A DNA stretch of 64,000 nt from Vanilla planifolia (lineage: Eukaryota; Streptophyta; Magnoliopsida; Asparagales; Orchidaceae): the NCBI GenBank assembly GCA_023846275.1, contig JAIUJO010000069.1:2015242-2079241 (forward strand), written 5' to 3'. Below are positions 27,925 to 39,020 of this stretch, in pieces. The position numbers were made by a program, and so were the translations under genes. The notes under the pieces are model-generated. The model did no database searches, had not been told where the DNA came from, and worked only from the letters and a program-made list of their open reading frames with translations. Numbering within the stretch: position 1 is the stretch's first letter; the number at the start of each line of letters is the position of its first letter.

Positions 27925-29485
27925 GGACCGGGGAAGGCATGTGGTACTTGGATAGTTGATGCTCAAGACACATGACTGGAGATGCATCTTTATTCATCTA
28001 CTTGAAGAGCTATGATGGTGGTGAAGTTACTCTTGGTGACAACTCCAAGAAGAAAGTGATTGGAATTGGAACCGTGGGCAACTCACATACATCCATAAGA
28101 AAGGTCCTTCTTGTACAAGATTTAAGGTACAATCTTCTTAGTATTAGTCAATTATGTGATTCGAATTTTACAGTTTTATTTAATAAACATGAATGCATCA
28201 TTAGCAAGGATAATCTTCCTCTTGTTATAGGATGTAAAAAAGATAACACTTATGTTTTATTTTTACACATGGTCAAGAATAGTGGACTTGAGTGTCTTAC
28301 TTCACAAGACAGTAATTCTACTTTATGGCATAGAAGATTTTGTCACTTAGGAAAGTCATCTTTTAAAAAGGTCATGAAGTTTGATGTGGTTAGAGGTCTA
28401 CCAAATCTTAGTCAGTTAAGTGATCATTTATGTGGCCCATGCCAATTAGGAAAACAAACAAAGGAAAGTTTTAAGCCTCTTAAGGACATCACTACTTGTA
28501 AACCTTTAGAACTTGTTCACTTAGACTTATTTGGTCCTATTCATCCAGAAAGTCTAGGTGGAAGCAAGTATGGGTTAGTAATTGTAGATGATTTTACTAG
28601 ATTTACTTGGGTTCTTTTTGTTAGAAAGAAGAGTGAAGTATTTGAAAAATTCGTAAGTCTTATTACAAGAATTGAAAAAGAACATGAAGTTAGGTTAATC
28701 TCTATTAGGAGTGATAATGGAGGAGAATTTAAGAATGAATTATTTGATGAATATTGTGTTAAAAATGGAGTGTTTCATACTTTTTCTTCACCTAGGACTC
28801 CTCAACAAAATGGCATAGTTGAGAGAAAGAATAGGACCTTGCTTGATGCCGCAAGGTGCATGCTAAATGAGTATAGAGTTCCCAAATATTTTTGGGCTGA
28901 AGCAGTTAACACTGTCTGTTATGTATTTAATCGAGTCATATGTAGACCTTTGTTAGAAATTTCTCCTTTTGAGTTGATTTATGGCAAGAAGCCCAAGGTA
29001 ACTCATTTTCATGTGTTTGGATGTAAATGTTTCATTTTGAATAATGGAAAAAGAGACCTTGATAAGTTTGATGCCAAGTCTGATGAAGGGATTTTTCTAG
29101 GATATTCACTTTCTAGTAGAGCGTTTAGAGTATACAACAAGAGAACACTAGTTGTTGAAGAGACAATTCATGTTAAGTTTGATGAATCTCTTAGTGAGGC
29201 ATCTCATAGTCATCATCAAATAGATCTACTTGATGAATTTGAGGACTTATGTCTTGAAGAAGATAAATTGGATGATATAGCTAAGGTTGAAGAACCAACA
29301 AAAGATGATAGTGAGATTGAGAAGCAATTGAGATATTCTAAGGATCATCCTAGTGAATTGTTTATTGGAGATTTAAAAGAGAATATTAGAACTAGAAGTT
29401 CATTTAATCATGCAGCATTCGTGTCAAATGTTGAACCAAATTCTATAGAAAATGCATTTGAAGATGATTCTTGGATTGCTGCAAT
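27925..29485 (+). pseudogene. Copia protease and integrase region, second internal copy
   Basis: The protease-type segment and integrase signatures are the same as in the first copy: HRRFCHLG with a CX2C pair, VDDFTRFTW, SDNGGEF and PQQNGIVERK. Only a few residues differ, which argues for very recent duplication. It is part of a broken element. Confidence 0.9.
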
Positions 29486-29514
29486 GAATGATGAGTTAGT
29501 ATAATTTGAGAGAA

Positions 29515-30435
29515 ATCAAGTATGGGATCTTGTACCAAGGCCAAATGACAAAACAATCATTGGTACAAAATGGGTTTTCAAAAACAAGGTAGATGAGAAT
29601 GGTGAAGTTATTAGAAATAAAGCTAGGTTAGTAGCAAAAGGCTATTGTCAGATAGAAGGAGTAGATGTGGATGAGACATTTGCTCCTGTGGCAAGACTTG
29701 AAGCCATTAGACTTTTACTTGCTTATGCATGTCACAAAGGATTTAAATTATACCAAATGGATGTTAAGAGTGCATTTTTGAATGGATATATAAATGAAGA
29801 GGTTTATGTTGAGCAACCTCCTGGATTTAAGATACATGATAAGTTAGATCATGTATACAAACTTAAGAAAGCTCTTTATGGATTGAAACAAGCTCCAGGA
29901 GCATGGTATGAAAGATTGTGTATTTTTCTTACTTCAAATGGATTTCATAGGGGTAAGATAGATAATACCTTATTTGTACAGAATTCAACTGAAGGTCAAC
30001 TAGTATGTCAAGTGTATGTAGATGATATAATATTTGGAGCTTCTAATGTAGAGATGTGCATGAAATTTGCAGATTTAATGAAGAATGAGTTTGAAATGAG
30101 TATGATGGGAGAATTAATCTTCTTCCTTGGACTTCAAGTAAAGCAAACAAGTGAAGGAATTTTTATTTCTCAAACCAAATACTTGAGTGGTTTGCTTAAG
30201 AAATTTGGTTTTGAAAGCTTGAAGTCAAGAAAAACTCCTATTAGCACAAGTACTATCATAAGTAAAGATGAAACTGGGAAGTCCATCGACACAAAACTAT
30301 TTAGAGGAATGATTGGATCATTACTCTATCTTACAGCGAGTAGACCTGATATTGTGTTTAGTGTAGGTTTATGTACAAGATTTCAAGCAAATCCTAAGGA
30401 ATCACACCTACAAGCAATCAAGCATATTTTTAAGT
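29515..30435 (+). pseudogene. Copia reverse transcriptase region, second internal copy
   Basis: The motifs [20 protein letters not shown] and YVDDIIFG are present in the same spacing as in the first copy. It differs from its partner at only a handful of residues. It is part of a broken element. Confidence 0.92.
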
Positions 30436-30474
30436 ATCTTATAGGTACTAAGACTCTAGGCTTATAGTACCCTA

Positions 30475-30965
30475 GATGTGAGTCTGGATTTGATTTAATA
30501 GCCTACACAGATGCTGACTTTGCTGGCAGTAAGACTGATAGGAAGAGTACCTCTGGCATGTGTCAATTGATTGGTGGTTCACTAATTTCTTGGGCCAGTA
30601 GAAAACAAAATTGTGTGGCATTATCAACAACAGAGACAGAGTACATTGCTGCAGGTAGTTGTGTTGCTCAAGTACTATGGATTAAACAACAACTTTTAGA
30701 TTACGGCTTAGAATTTAGTCAGATTCCAATTTTCTGTGACAATTCAAGTGCAATTTGTCTATCAAAGGATCCGGTTCAACATTCAAGAACCAAACATATA
30801 GAACTTAGATATCATTTTATTAGAGAGCATGTGCAGAAGAAAGAAATTCAACTGTCATTTGTCCCATCTTCCGCTCAAATGGCTGATATTTTTACCAAAC
30901 CACTGCCTACGGATGTGTTTCATAGACTTCGTTTGAGTTTAGGTGTCATTAAACCCTTTGAGTGA
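30475..30965 (+). pseudogene. Copia RNase H region, second internal copy
   Basis: The motifs YTDADFAG, LISWASRKQ, FCDNSSAICLSKDP and SRTKHIELRYHFI are followed by the C-terminal tail MADIFTKPLPTDVF typical of plant copia polyproteins. Polypurine motifs and LTR 3 follow directly. Confidence 0.9.
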
Positions 30966-31152
30966 TTACAAAAAGGGGGAGAGTGATGTGCTAGGATTCA
31001 GGGGGAGTATAGGCTAGGATTCAGGGGGAGCTATATTATAATCCATGATTGTTATTTATTGTTACTTTAATGCTTCGTCTTTTTATTTACTTTAATGCTT
31101 CGTCTTTTTATTTGTTTTTGAGCTTTGGTTTTGTAATCATCAAGGGGGAGAT

Positions 31153-32954
31153 TGTTGTACCCTTTGATGTAATAATTACAAAACCAAGCTATTTATTACT
31201 GAAGGCTTGTTAATAATTAATTAAATCAAGCCATGTATTTTAGATGTCTAAAATAATGGTCTCTAAGGGCCTTGAGGTCATGGCATTCTTTAAGGAATTT
31301 TTGAGACATGCGCAAGTTTTTTTATAATTAAATTTCTTTTTATTTCTCTTGAATTTGATATGTCAAAACTTTGAGATTATGAGGCACACTAGTAGTATTA
31401 ACATTTAAAAATATTATAAAATTATTTAATAATGAATTTTCATTTTTGGGCCAAGCATATTTGACAAAATGTATAGACATGGGTATTTGATATTTTAATA
31501 TTATTTTGGAATCGTTTTTTACGAATTTCTTTTCATAGCCACTTAATTAACTTATAATACTATAAGAATATAAAATTATTTTTATACACTTATATTCAAA
31601 TTTGTGGCTAAAAAATTTGTCAAAAATACCCTAAAACAGCAAAAGTCTCGGGAAAAAGCACTGTAGCATGGGCGGGTCGACCCGGCGCCAAAACAGCCCG
31701 TCCAGGCCTTTTAGAAATAAAAAAATAAGAAAAATAAAAAAATTTGGTTGACCCGAAAGGGGCGAGCAAAGCCCGCCCAAAGACCGCCGAGAGCAGCTCG
31801 GCTAGCAATGGTCAACGATCAACGGAACAGTGCCTGGCTAAGCCAAGCCTGCCGAGAGGAGCTCGGCTAAGTCTAACTTCAGCGCGGTCTATGGTCAAAG
31901 AACAGTGCATGGCTAAGTCAACCTGAACTGGGTGATGAAATCCCGGTCAAGGAAGGGGGGAGCCAGCCCCAAAGTGGCTCGCAGGTTAAACGGCGCAAAG
32001 TTATTATAAAGCGGTGTGCCAAATTTCATTCTGCAGTGTGGGACTAAAAAATCCCACCTTATAACTTCGGCAGGATCCAAAGGCGCAGATCAAGCCCGCC
32101 CAGATCCAATGGGCGAGAGTAATTTCGAACGGCTTTTTAATCAGCGTCGTTCGTTCAGCGCGTGGGATCAAATGGTTCAGATCAAGTCCGCCCGGATCAG
32201 ACGGCCTAGAAATGATCATGCCGTGAAGTCCATCCAGCCGTCCATTCTTGAAGTGGGATCGGACGGCTGCTGCTCTTCTTCTTCCTTTTCGGGCTTCCGG
32301 CAACGGCTATTTTCCGGTTTCTTTTTTTTACCGTTTTTCTAGCCGTTTGGAATTGCTTTTTGGTGGACTATATATATAGGACATTTTACAAATTATAGAG
32401 TTGATGAATCCACTTGCAAAAATCTTCAAAAACTAAGGAAAAAGGCCAAAACCGAGAGCAACAATTGGCATACTTGTGGGAGCTACGGGCTCAACCTTCT
32501 TCTCAAATTTCAACAGCTTTCTTCCACATTTCGTTGCATCATTCGGTAACATTTAGTTGTGCCACTTTGCTTTGAGAAATTAAAGGTGTAGGATTTTTGT
32601 ATGCATTGCTATTGTAAAAATTGTACGCTTTATTGTAGCCGGATTTGTTCGGATTTTTGGTGTCTCGTTGGAGCACCGGTTGTACTTGGTTTACCCCTAC
32701 CGGCTTCGGCAAAAGCGAGTGGTTAGTGGAAGCCCGATCGGGTTGATCGGGGGTGGATGTAGGCACGGGTTTGGCCGAACCACCTAAAAATCTTTGTCTC
32801 CCTTTTTGCTTGTTTTATTATTACATTTTTCGTTTTTATTTCACATTTTATTTACAAACGTTTTTAATTGAAAGAATTTTCAAAATCTAAATTTTAGTAA
32901 AAAGCACAATTCACCCCTCCCCTCTTTTGTTTTTTTCTCACACGATTTACATCA
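31153..32954 (+). repeat. Copia LTR 3 (3' LTR)
   Basis: It begins TGTTGTACCC after AAGGGGGAGA and ends ACATCA before AAACC. It has the same AT-rich head, CpG-rich middle and TATA box as the other two. It is the most divergent of the three, mostly through C/T and G/A changes, including a small cluster close to its 3' end. Confidence 0.94.
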
Positions 32955-32959
32955 AAACC
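32955..32959. repeat. Right target-site duplication, AAACC
   Basis: It is an exact match to 17,685-17,689 and marks the right edge of the copia block. Confidence 0.92.
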
Positions 32960-33830
32960 AATATAAGAGTTTGTTGATTGCATAATTTTATGTCATCTTA
33001 AGTAGAAATGTTTTTTAGTTATTTGTTTAATAGGAAACAAATGGAAATAAAATATGGGTTTGGAAAATATTAGATAGTTTGCTTGTTAATGAGAAATAGA
33101 TAACTACTTTCAACTTTTATAACTCATCACCATGTTAGAAGTGGATCAAGTCATATGCCTCATCCATTAAATATAATCAAAATTCATCCTTCATCTCCCG
33201 AACAATTTAAATTTCATAACATCTTTTTAACCACCCTACATTTGCATAGATAATGGACAGTAATTGGAATTGTTCTTTAAGCTACTTTAAGAAGAAGGCC
33301 TTAGCTTTGAAATAAAATGGACATAAAGTGTACCTCAAAGATTGAAAGTATCAACGTTTACAAAAATCTTTGATCATATTAAATTAGATGAGGAAGAGGT
33401 GAATCACAAAAAAGCAATTTTTTAAGGAAAACCAAAGGATGATTTGTTTAAACTATTATATGTTATTAATTCTTGTTATTCACTAGATTTTGGAAGAGTG
33501 AAATGTTATTGGAAAGAGAAAGAAGGAATTAAATGACTAATAAAAGGAGAAAGAAATACAATATGCTCCTATATAATAGAGACAAAGACAAGAAGCAAAT
33601 AAAGAGGAAACAATAACGACAATTATAATCAACCACTTACAAAATATTTTTAGGTCTTCTTAAGTAATTGAAGGTCAAATATGTTTAACTACATCCTTTC
33701 CTTATTAATAAGAAATAATAATATAGTGCAACACAAAAGAGGAAATAAAGAGATAACTTTTAATATAAATTTAGAATTTAAGATAAAGTTGTTTAAAGCA
33801 GTACTTCTAAAGTGCATAAAATAGTTTTTG
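32955..33830 (+). repeat. Segmental duplication, copy 2, right part
   Basis: It continues the homology with copy 1 (about 4,480-5,395) beyond the copia insertion. The joined flanks match the copy-1 sequence around 4,455-4,520, including GATTGCATAATTTTATGTCA against GATTATATAATTCTATGTCA. Similarity fades at about 33,830, where the repeats flanking the old minus-strand copia relic begin. Confidence 0.8.
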
Positions 33831-33839
33831 AAAAATGAC

Positions 33840-34920
33840 TAGTGTAATGGCTTAATTAATGGCATGGGAATTAACCATTATGTGGGATTGATTGGTTCCA
33901 TTGCCACCTATCTAAGAGGTTCTAAACCATCAGATTAAAGTCTATAAAGGTAGATGAGCTCTCACAGTTGGATTGAACTGGATTAGAAGTGGGCCAACTG
34001 ATCAAGTTGGATGACATTTGAATTGTGTGATTCATAAACGAAAAAGTTTGAAAAGATGACATTAGTAGGATTCATACATAGAGAAAGATAAATCATTCAA
34101 TTCAATGATAGACTATTTCAAAAAGCGAAAATAAATAAACATTTTAAATGAAGTTTAACATGATTTTAGTCATCCAATTTTGAGCATAGATTAACCACTG
34201 ATAGTTGATGAAGCATTTATCATCCGATCAAAGCTCAAATGGTGAGAAATTAAGCATTCTTTTAGCATTAAGTTGTTAGATGTAAGTTAATCCGGTATTG
34301 TTGAAAAGAAAAGTTGCTTTCTCTTTATAATACCTTTCATGGGTGTATAATGCGAGCCACAATGGGGTTGGCTCCCCCTTTTATGATAGGGATTTTGTCA
34401 CCTAGTAACCTCATATTTTATAGGTCATTCCAGGGTTACAATTCTGATGAGATTGAATTTGTATGCTAAATTCAAGGTCATTGTCTTTCGATATTTACCT
34501 TACCATAAACTAGTTTAGGTTGCACCCTGACTAATTTTTTGGCTTGTTTTTAAGTGGTTGCCCAACCCAAGGTTACTAGACCAAGTTTGTATTGGTTGAC
34601 CCAAGTGCTTTTCACTTCAATAGCTTTGGGTGTAATTTACTTTTTTTAATATGAAAAAAATATTGAGATAGGAATGAAATGTCATAATTTTCTTAAATGA
34701 ATGATAGGATGAAAAATTGAAATACTTAAATTAGAATGTGAAAGTAAGATGAATGGAGATGTATCTTATAATTAATAGGTTAACATTCTATTTTATAACA
34801 AAGATATAGACCGTTTTGAAGTTGATATCCATGTCTTTAATCTTTAAAAATTACTAAACATTTTAAGGTATTTTGGAGACCAGTAACTCGGCATCTTCAA
34901 AGGTACTATATTTGATCATA
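33840..34920 (-). repeat. Left direct repeat, probable LTR remnant of old copia relic
   Basis: Two blocks match the right flank of the relic in the same orientation: 33,840-34,040 with 38,330-38,530, and 34,700-34,920 with 38,560-38,780. Shared phrases include ATTAACCATTATGTGGGAT-like and ACATTCTATTTTATAACAAA-like text. Identity is about 70 %. The copia relic lies between them, so remnants of its two LTRs are the simplest reading, but the exact ends and target duplication were not found. Confidence 0.5.
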
Positions 34921-35149
34921 CTAAACAAACCTATTAGAATAAAAAGTTCAATATTTATGGGCTAACTCATAATGGTAACTTAATTATTTCTCTGTTTTAA
35001 GGATTACAAGAAATAAATATTTAAATAAAAAATGAAAAGGGAAAAAAATATATTAATATGATATGTTATATTAAAAATGAAAACTTTTTGTTCCTACTTA
35101 ATTCATGCTCCTCATACTGCATATTCCTACTAACTTATTTAAACCATGG

Positions 35150-37560
35150 TTATTCTCCCTCTTTAATGTTATGAAAATAGAAATATAATTTATACAATTT
35201 TTGTTACACTTAATTATTGTCTTATGATTTGAAATTGATTAGTTGTAAGGAATTTTGTAAATATATCTTTGAATTCTTTTTGATAGATACATATATTAAT
35301 TTTACTAAGCTTTTAGGTACATGATCTCATATAAACTACATTTTACACTATCTATTTGCTCCTATAATGAAGAACTTGGTTCTTTGCTAAAGTGAAGGTA
35401 TTAATATCATTAATTCTAATGGGAATATGTGAGACATATAAACCATAATCTTAAATTTATTATCTCAAGCATAAAACTTGGGTATCACAACTTTTAGCCA
35501 CTACATGCTCAACTTTTATGGTCCATATGGCTATGCATTTTTTTCTTCTTTCTTGACCATGAAATTAAAATATTTCCTTGTGATTAACATGCACCTAAGG
35601 TTTTTTTCTTATCTACCCAAGAGCTTATATAGTCTAAATCTATGCTACTTATAAGATCTCATGAAGAAGACATTTTAGGGTGCCATAAGCAATCTTCATT
35701 GTACTTTTTACATATTTGAAGTTTACCTCAATCACCTTTAGATGTCTTGCAATTTTATTGGAATCTAGCACATAAGCCAACATTAAATAAGATATCTAAT
35801 CTACTTACTATAGAATATATTAATGATCTAAAAAGTACTTGATAAAGTTTTTTTACGAATGTGGTTTTTGATTTCAACTTAATCTAAATAGACTAATTTA
35901 TTTATAAGAATGTTTTTAGGTTTTATATTTTCATACATAAAGTTATTGAAAAATATTTTAAAATTTTCATTTATGAAATAAAAATCTCATCTTTTAATTA
36001 CATAATTTGTTATCCAAAGAAGAAATTCATCTAATCTATTATACTTATCCAAAACTCTCTTGCAACCAAGTGACAAAGATCCTTACACAATTTTATTTGT
36101 GCTTCCAAATTTATGTCATTAACAAAAACATGTAATAAATAATTAATTAAATATTTTAAGATTACAATGTTATCCATTTTTTTCTTTTCTAAAATAACTA
36201 TTAACAAGATAATTACCCAATCTATGATATCATAAATGAGGAGCTTGCTTAAGGGCATAAAATACCTTCTTAAGCTTATATACATATTCACAATGTGCAT
36301 CAGTCTCAAAACTTAGAGGTTGTTTTAAAAATAAAACTTCTTTTATTATCTTATTTCAAAAAAGATATTTGACATCCATTTCAATAATCTAAAATTCTTT
36401 TTACATAAATATGCAAAAAGAGAAGTCTAATCATTCTAATCTAGTTACTAGTATAAATGACAACTCAAAATATATACCATCAACTTGGATATAACCTTTA
36501 GCATAAGGTTTACCTTTGTTTCTAGTGATCACTTCATTTTCATCTTATTTACTTCCAAAATCCCATTAGTTCCAATCAATTATTGATTAGAAGACAAAAA
36601 AACTAGTTCCTATACTTTGTTTTATTGAAGAAGTTAAAACACTAATAACTTCTATGTAACTGTTTTTAGAAATTTTTAGTGGCCGTGAGCTTATCGTAAA
36701 ATTTTATTCTTCCCTTGATGTACTTGATTCATTATTAGTTGACATAAAGCACATTATTTCTTCCTCCTCACAATTTTAAGTTTTGGAGTCTAATTCTTCT
36801 CTAGCACTCCATGTAGCTTGTAAATCTCTTTTTTGTGTGGAAAATAGAGTATAATATAGTCAATGTGACTGTAGTTATAGCATCTTGGTGTCCTCATATT
36901 CTCCATTCTATTTTTTTACAAATTCCAATTAACATTACTTTTTGCTAAAGTTTTATTTAAACTTTAACATAAAAATTTACCTCTTCCTCCATGTCAATAA
37001 AGTAGATAGATGTCATATCTATGTTCTATTTTTTTGCTTTAAAAGCCAATGGTTATATGTACATTGCTTAATGCTTTGCTTGCTTGTGGAGGCCCCCTTT
37101 TCCACACTTCTAATCATCTCAATCTTTGTTGTTAATAATTCTACAAGTAAATCATCGAATATTAGTTTGTTATGTCTTTGACTGTCTTTATTGTTGTTGT
37201 GAGAGTTCTTACTAATTTTCTTACAATATCTATATTGAGAAAATCATATAGTCATATTGTTTATAGTTTCTCTTGGATTTATTTTAAAGAGCACATAATT
37301 ATGTTAAGAAGATTTACCTTCATTTCTTGAACATACAAAGTGTCTCAACAAATTACTTCTAAATTTTTCCAGACTTCATGTTAAGTATACAAATTCAATA
37401 CTTGATTAAAGTTATTTGGAGATAAGCCACAGTGAACATAGTTGAATGTTATGGCATTTAATTGTGTCATTCTAGCATGATTTATAGAGAATCCACATCA
37501 ATAATAATTGAAATAAAAGCAAGTGTAAGAATCCTACAATAGGGGTTGACTTATGAGTTC
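35150..37560 (-). mobile_element. Old SIRE-like copia relic, minus strand, heavily decayed
   Basis: Read on the minus strand from right to left, Gag-like text lies at about 37.1-37.5 kb (DDLLVELLTTKIEM, matching LDELLGELLTNEIE of the young element). A CCHC-like remnant and ATWS-type segment follow at about 36.8 kb, then the reverse transcriptase start near 36.57 kb (IIGTNG). Next come EEVLFLKQPLSFE and YVYKLKKVFYALKQAP near 36.25 kb, a YVDDI-equivalent near 36.1 kb, and RNase H text at about 35.33-35.6 kb. A GAGGGAGAA polypurine-like tract lies near 35,155. Integrase is essentially absent. The element carries dozens of breaks and is clearly far older than the tandem copia; it is a fossil. Confidence 0.82.
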
Positions 37561-37677
37561 TGGAATCATTTTTTATTTGCCTTATATTATATTTATTTTA
37601 AGAAAATTCTTCATAAAAATACTTTCTGTTTGTAGAAAACTTTAATTTTATATATTTCATAATTTATTTTTATTTTT

Positions 37678-37698
37678 AATAATAATAATAATAATAAT
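37678..37698. repeat. (AAT)7 microsatellite
   Basis: Seven uninterrupted AAT triplets lie in AT-rich DNA just outside the relic's Gag end. Confidence 0.9.
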
Positions 37699-38329
37699 TA
37701 AGATAATATAGCAAAATTTTTAGATTACTTGTTTTGAATTAGAACCTATGTTTACCCCCAACTAAATAAAAAACACTACTATAAAAAACATTACAGTTTT
37801 TTCTTACAAGATACCTCCGACTTACTAGCTTTTATTTGTTTAATTATAACTCATGATTTTGTAAGATTAACATGAAAAAAGGTGCCTATGAAATCAAATG
37901 AAACTAAGGCTTTTATATATATTATACCACCTGACCCAAATGAAAAAGGAAAATTGAACCTGAAGAAAAAAGTATGATAAATTTGCACAACTTTGATTCT
38001 TGTTGATTAATATATGAAGGCATAATGAGCTTAATATTATTATGATAGAAAGAAATTGAAATTTTGGAAGTGCTAAGACGAATAATTTGACATTTTGTGG
38101 AAAACTATGTTATACTTGTTGTAAAAAGAGTTTATGAAAGAAGAAAATCTATTGTGCTTTCTTTAAATATAAAATATTTTTTCATGTTTAGTAGTTATTT
38201 CATTAATAACCATTGGTTTTATATAAAAAAAATTGATCAAAGTTATTAAGAAGTTAAGGAAACGTAGTTTCAAATGATGCTTCCAAATAGCTTAAACAGC
38301 TTTTCAAGGGAACTTAAAATATTTATTTG

Positions 38330-39020
38330 AATTAGTTAATGCAATGGCTCAAACAATTACTAAGGAATTAGTCGTTATGTGGGATCGACCAGCACCATTG
38401 GATCTTATTATAGAATTTATGGATTATTAGATCAAAAATTGTAAAAGTAGATTAGTTTAGATGTTTAAGTCAAGATGAATTAGATCTAGCCTATCTGATC
38501 AAGTAAGATGAGATCTAGATCATTTAATTTATCATTTATATAAAATTAAAAAACTGTACTATAGAATGCTTAAATTAGGATTCAAAAGTGAATGAAGATG
38601 CACAATATAGTCAATATACTAATATTCTATTTTATAACAAAATAATTTATAAATTTGATGCATGTCTTCAACCCTTGAATCTTCATGAATACTGCAAGAT
38701 ACTTTGAAGATCCTTAATTCATTATCTTCAAAGAAACATCACTTGTTTTACAAAATTAAAACTAATTCGCTCTAATCAAGTTAATTAGGATAAAACAAGA
38801 AGAAGAACAAAAAGATGAAGATGCGTAATATTGTCAATATTCTAATATTCAATTTGATAAAAAAAATATTTATAAATTTGATGCATGTCATCAACCCTCG
38901 AATTTTTTTGAATACTTCAAGATACTTTGAAGACCCTTATTCATTATCTTCAAAGATACATCACTTGTTTAATAAAATTAAATGTAATTCACTCTGATCA
39001 AGTCAATTAGGATAAAATAA
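38330..39020 (-). repeat. Right direct repeat, probable LTR remnant, with 223-bp tandem duplication
   Basis: It is homologous to the left flank of the copia relic. Within it a unit of 223 bp is present twice: about 38,591-38,800 and 38,814-39,020. The units share phrases such as TTTATAAATTTGATGCATGT and CATTATCTTCAAAGA and differ by roughly 10 %. The corresponding left flank has only one such block, at 34,700-34,920. Confidence 0.7.

Larger units (their letters stand above)
17690..32954 (+). mobile_element. SIRE-like Ty1/copia element in tandem form, LTR-int-LTR-int-LTR
   Basis: The block has three LTRs of about 1.80 kb and two internal regions of about 4.93 kb, all in the same orientation. 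The order Gag, protease, integrase, reverse transcriptase, RNase H is that of Ty1/copia (Pseudoviridae). The SIRE-like assignment rests on the Gag type, the initiator-Met primer site, the long LTRs and several GGGGGAG tracts before the 3' LTR. No envelope-like frame was seen. Outer LTRs TG...CA are flanked by AAACC. By eye, LTR1 and LTR3 differ at about 30 sites (under 2 %), suggesting an age below about one million years at usual plant rates. The internal regions differ at only about 20 sites, so the duplication seems younger than the insertion. The copies are broken: about five breaks in the first internal region and about three in the second, mostly shared. It should be treated as a fossil. 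Confidence 0.93.
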
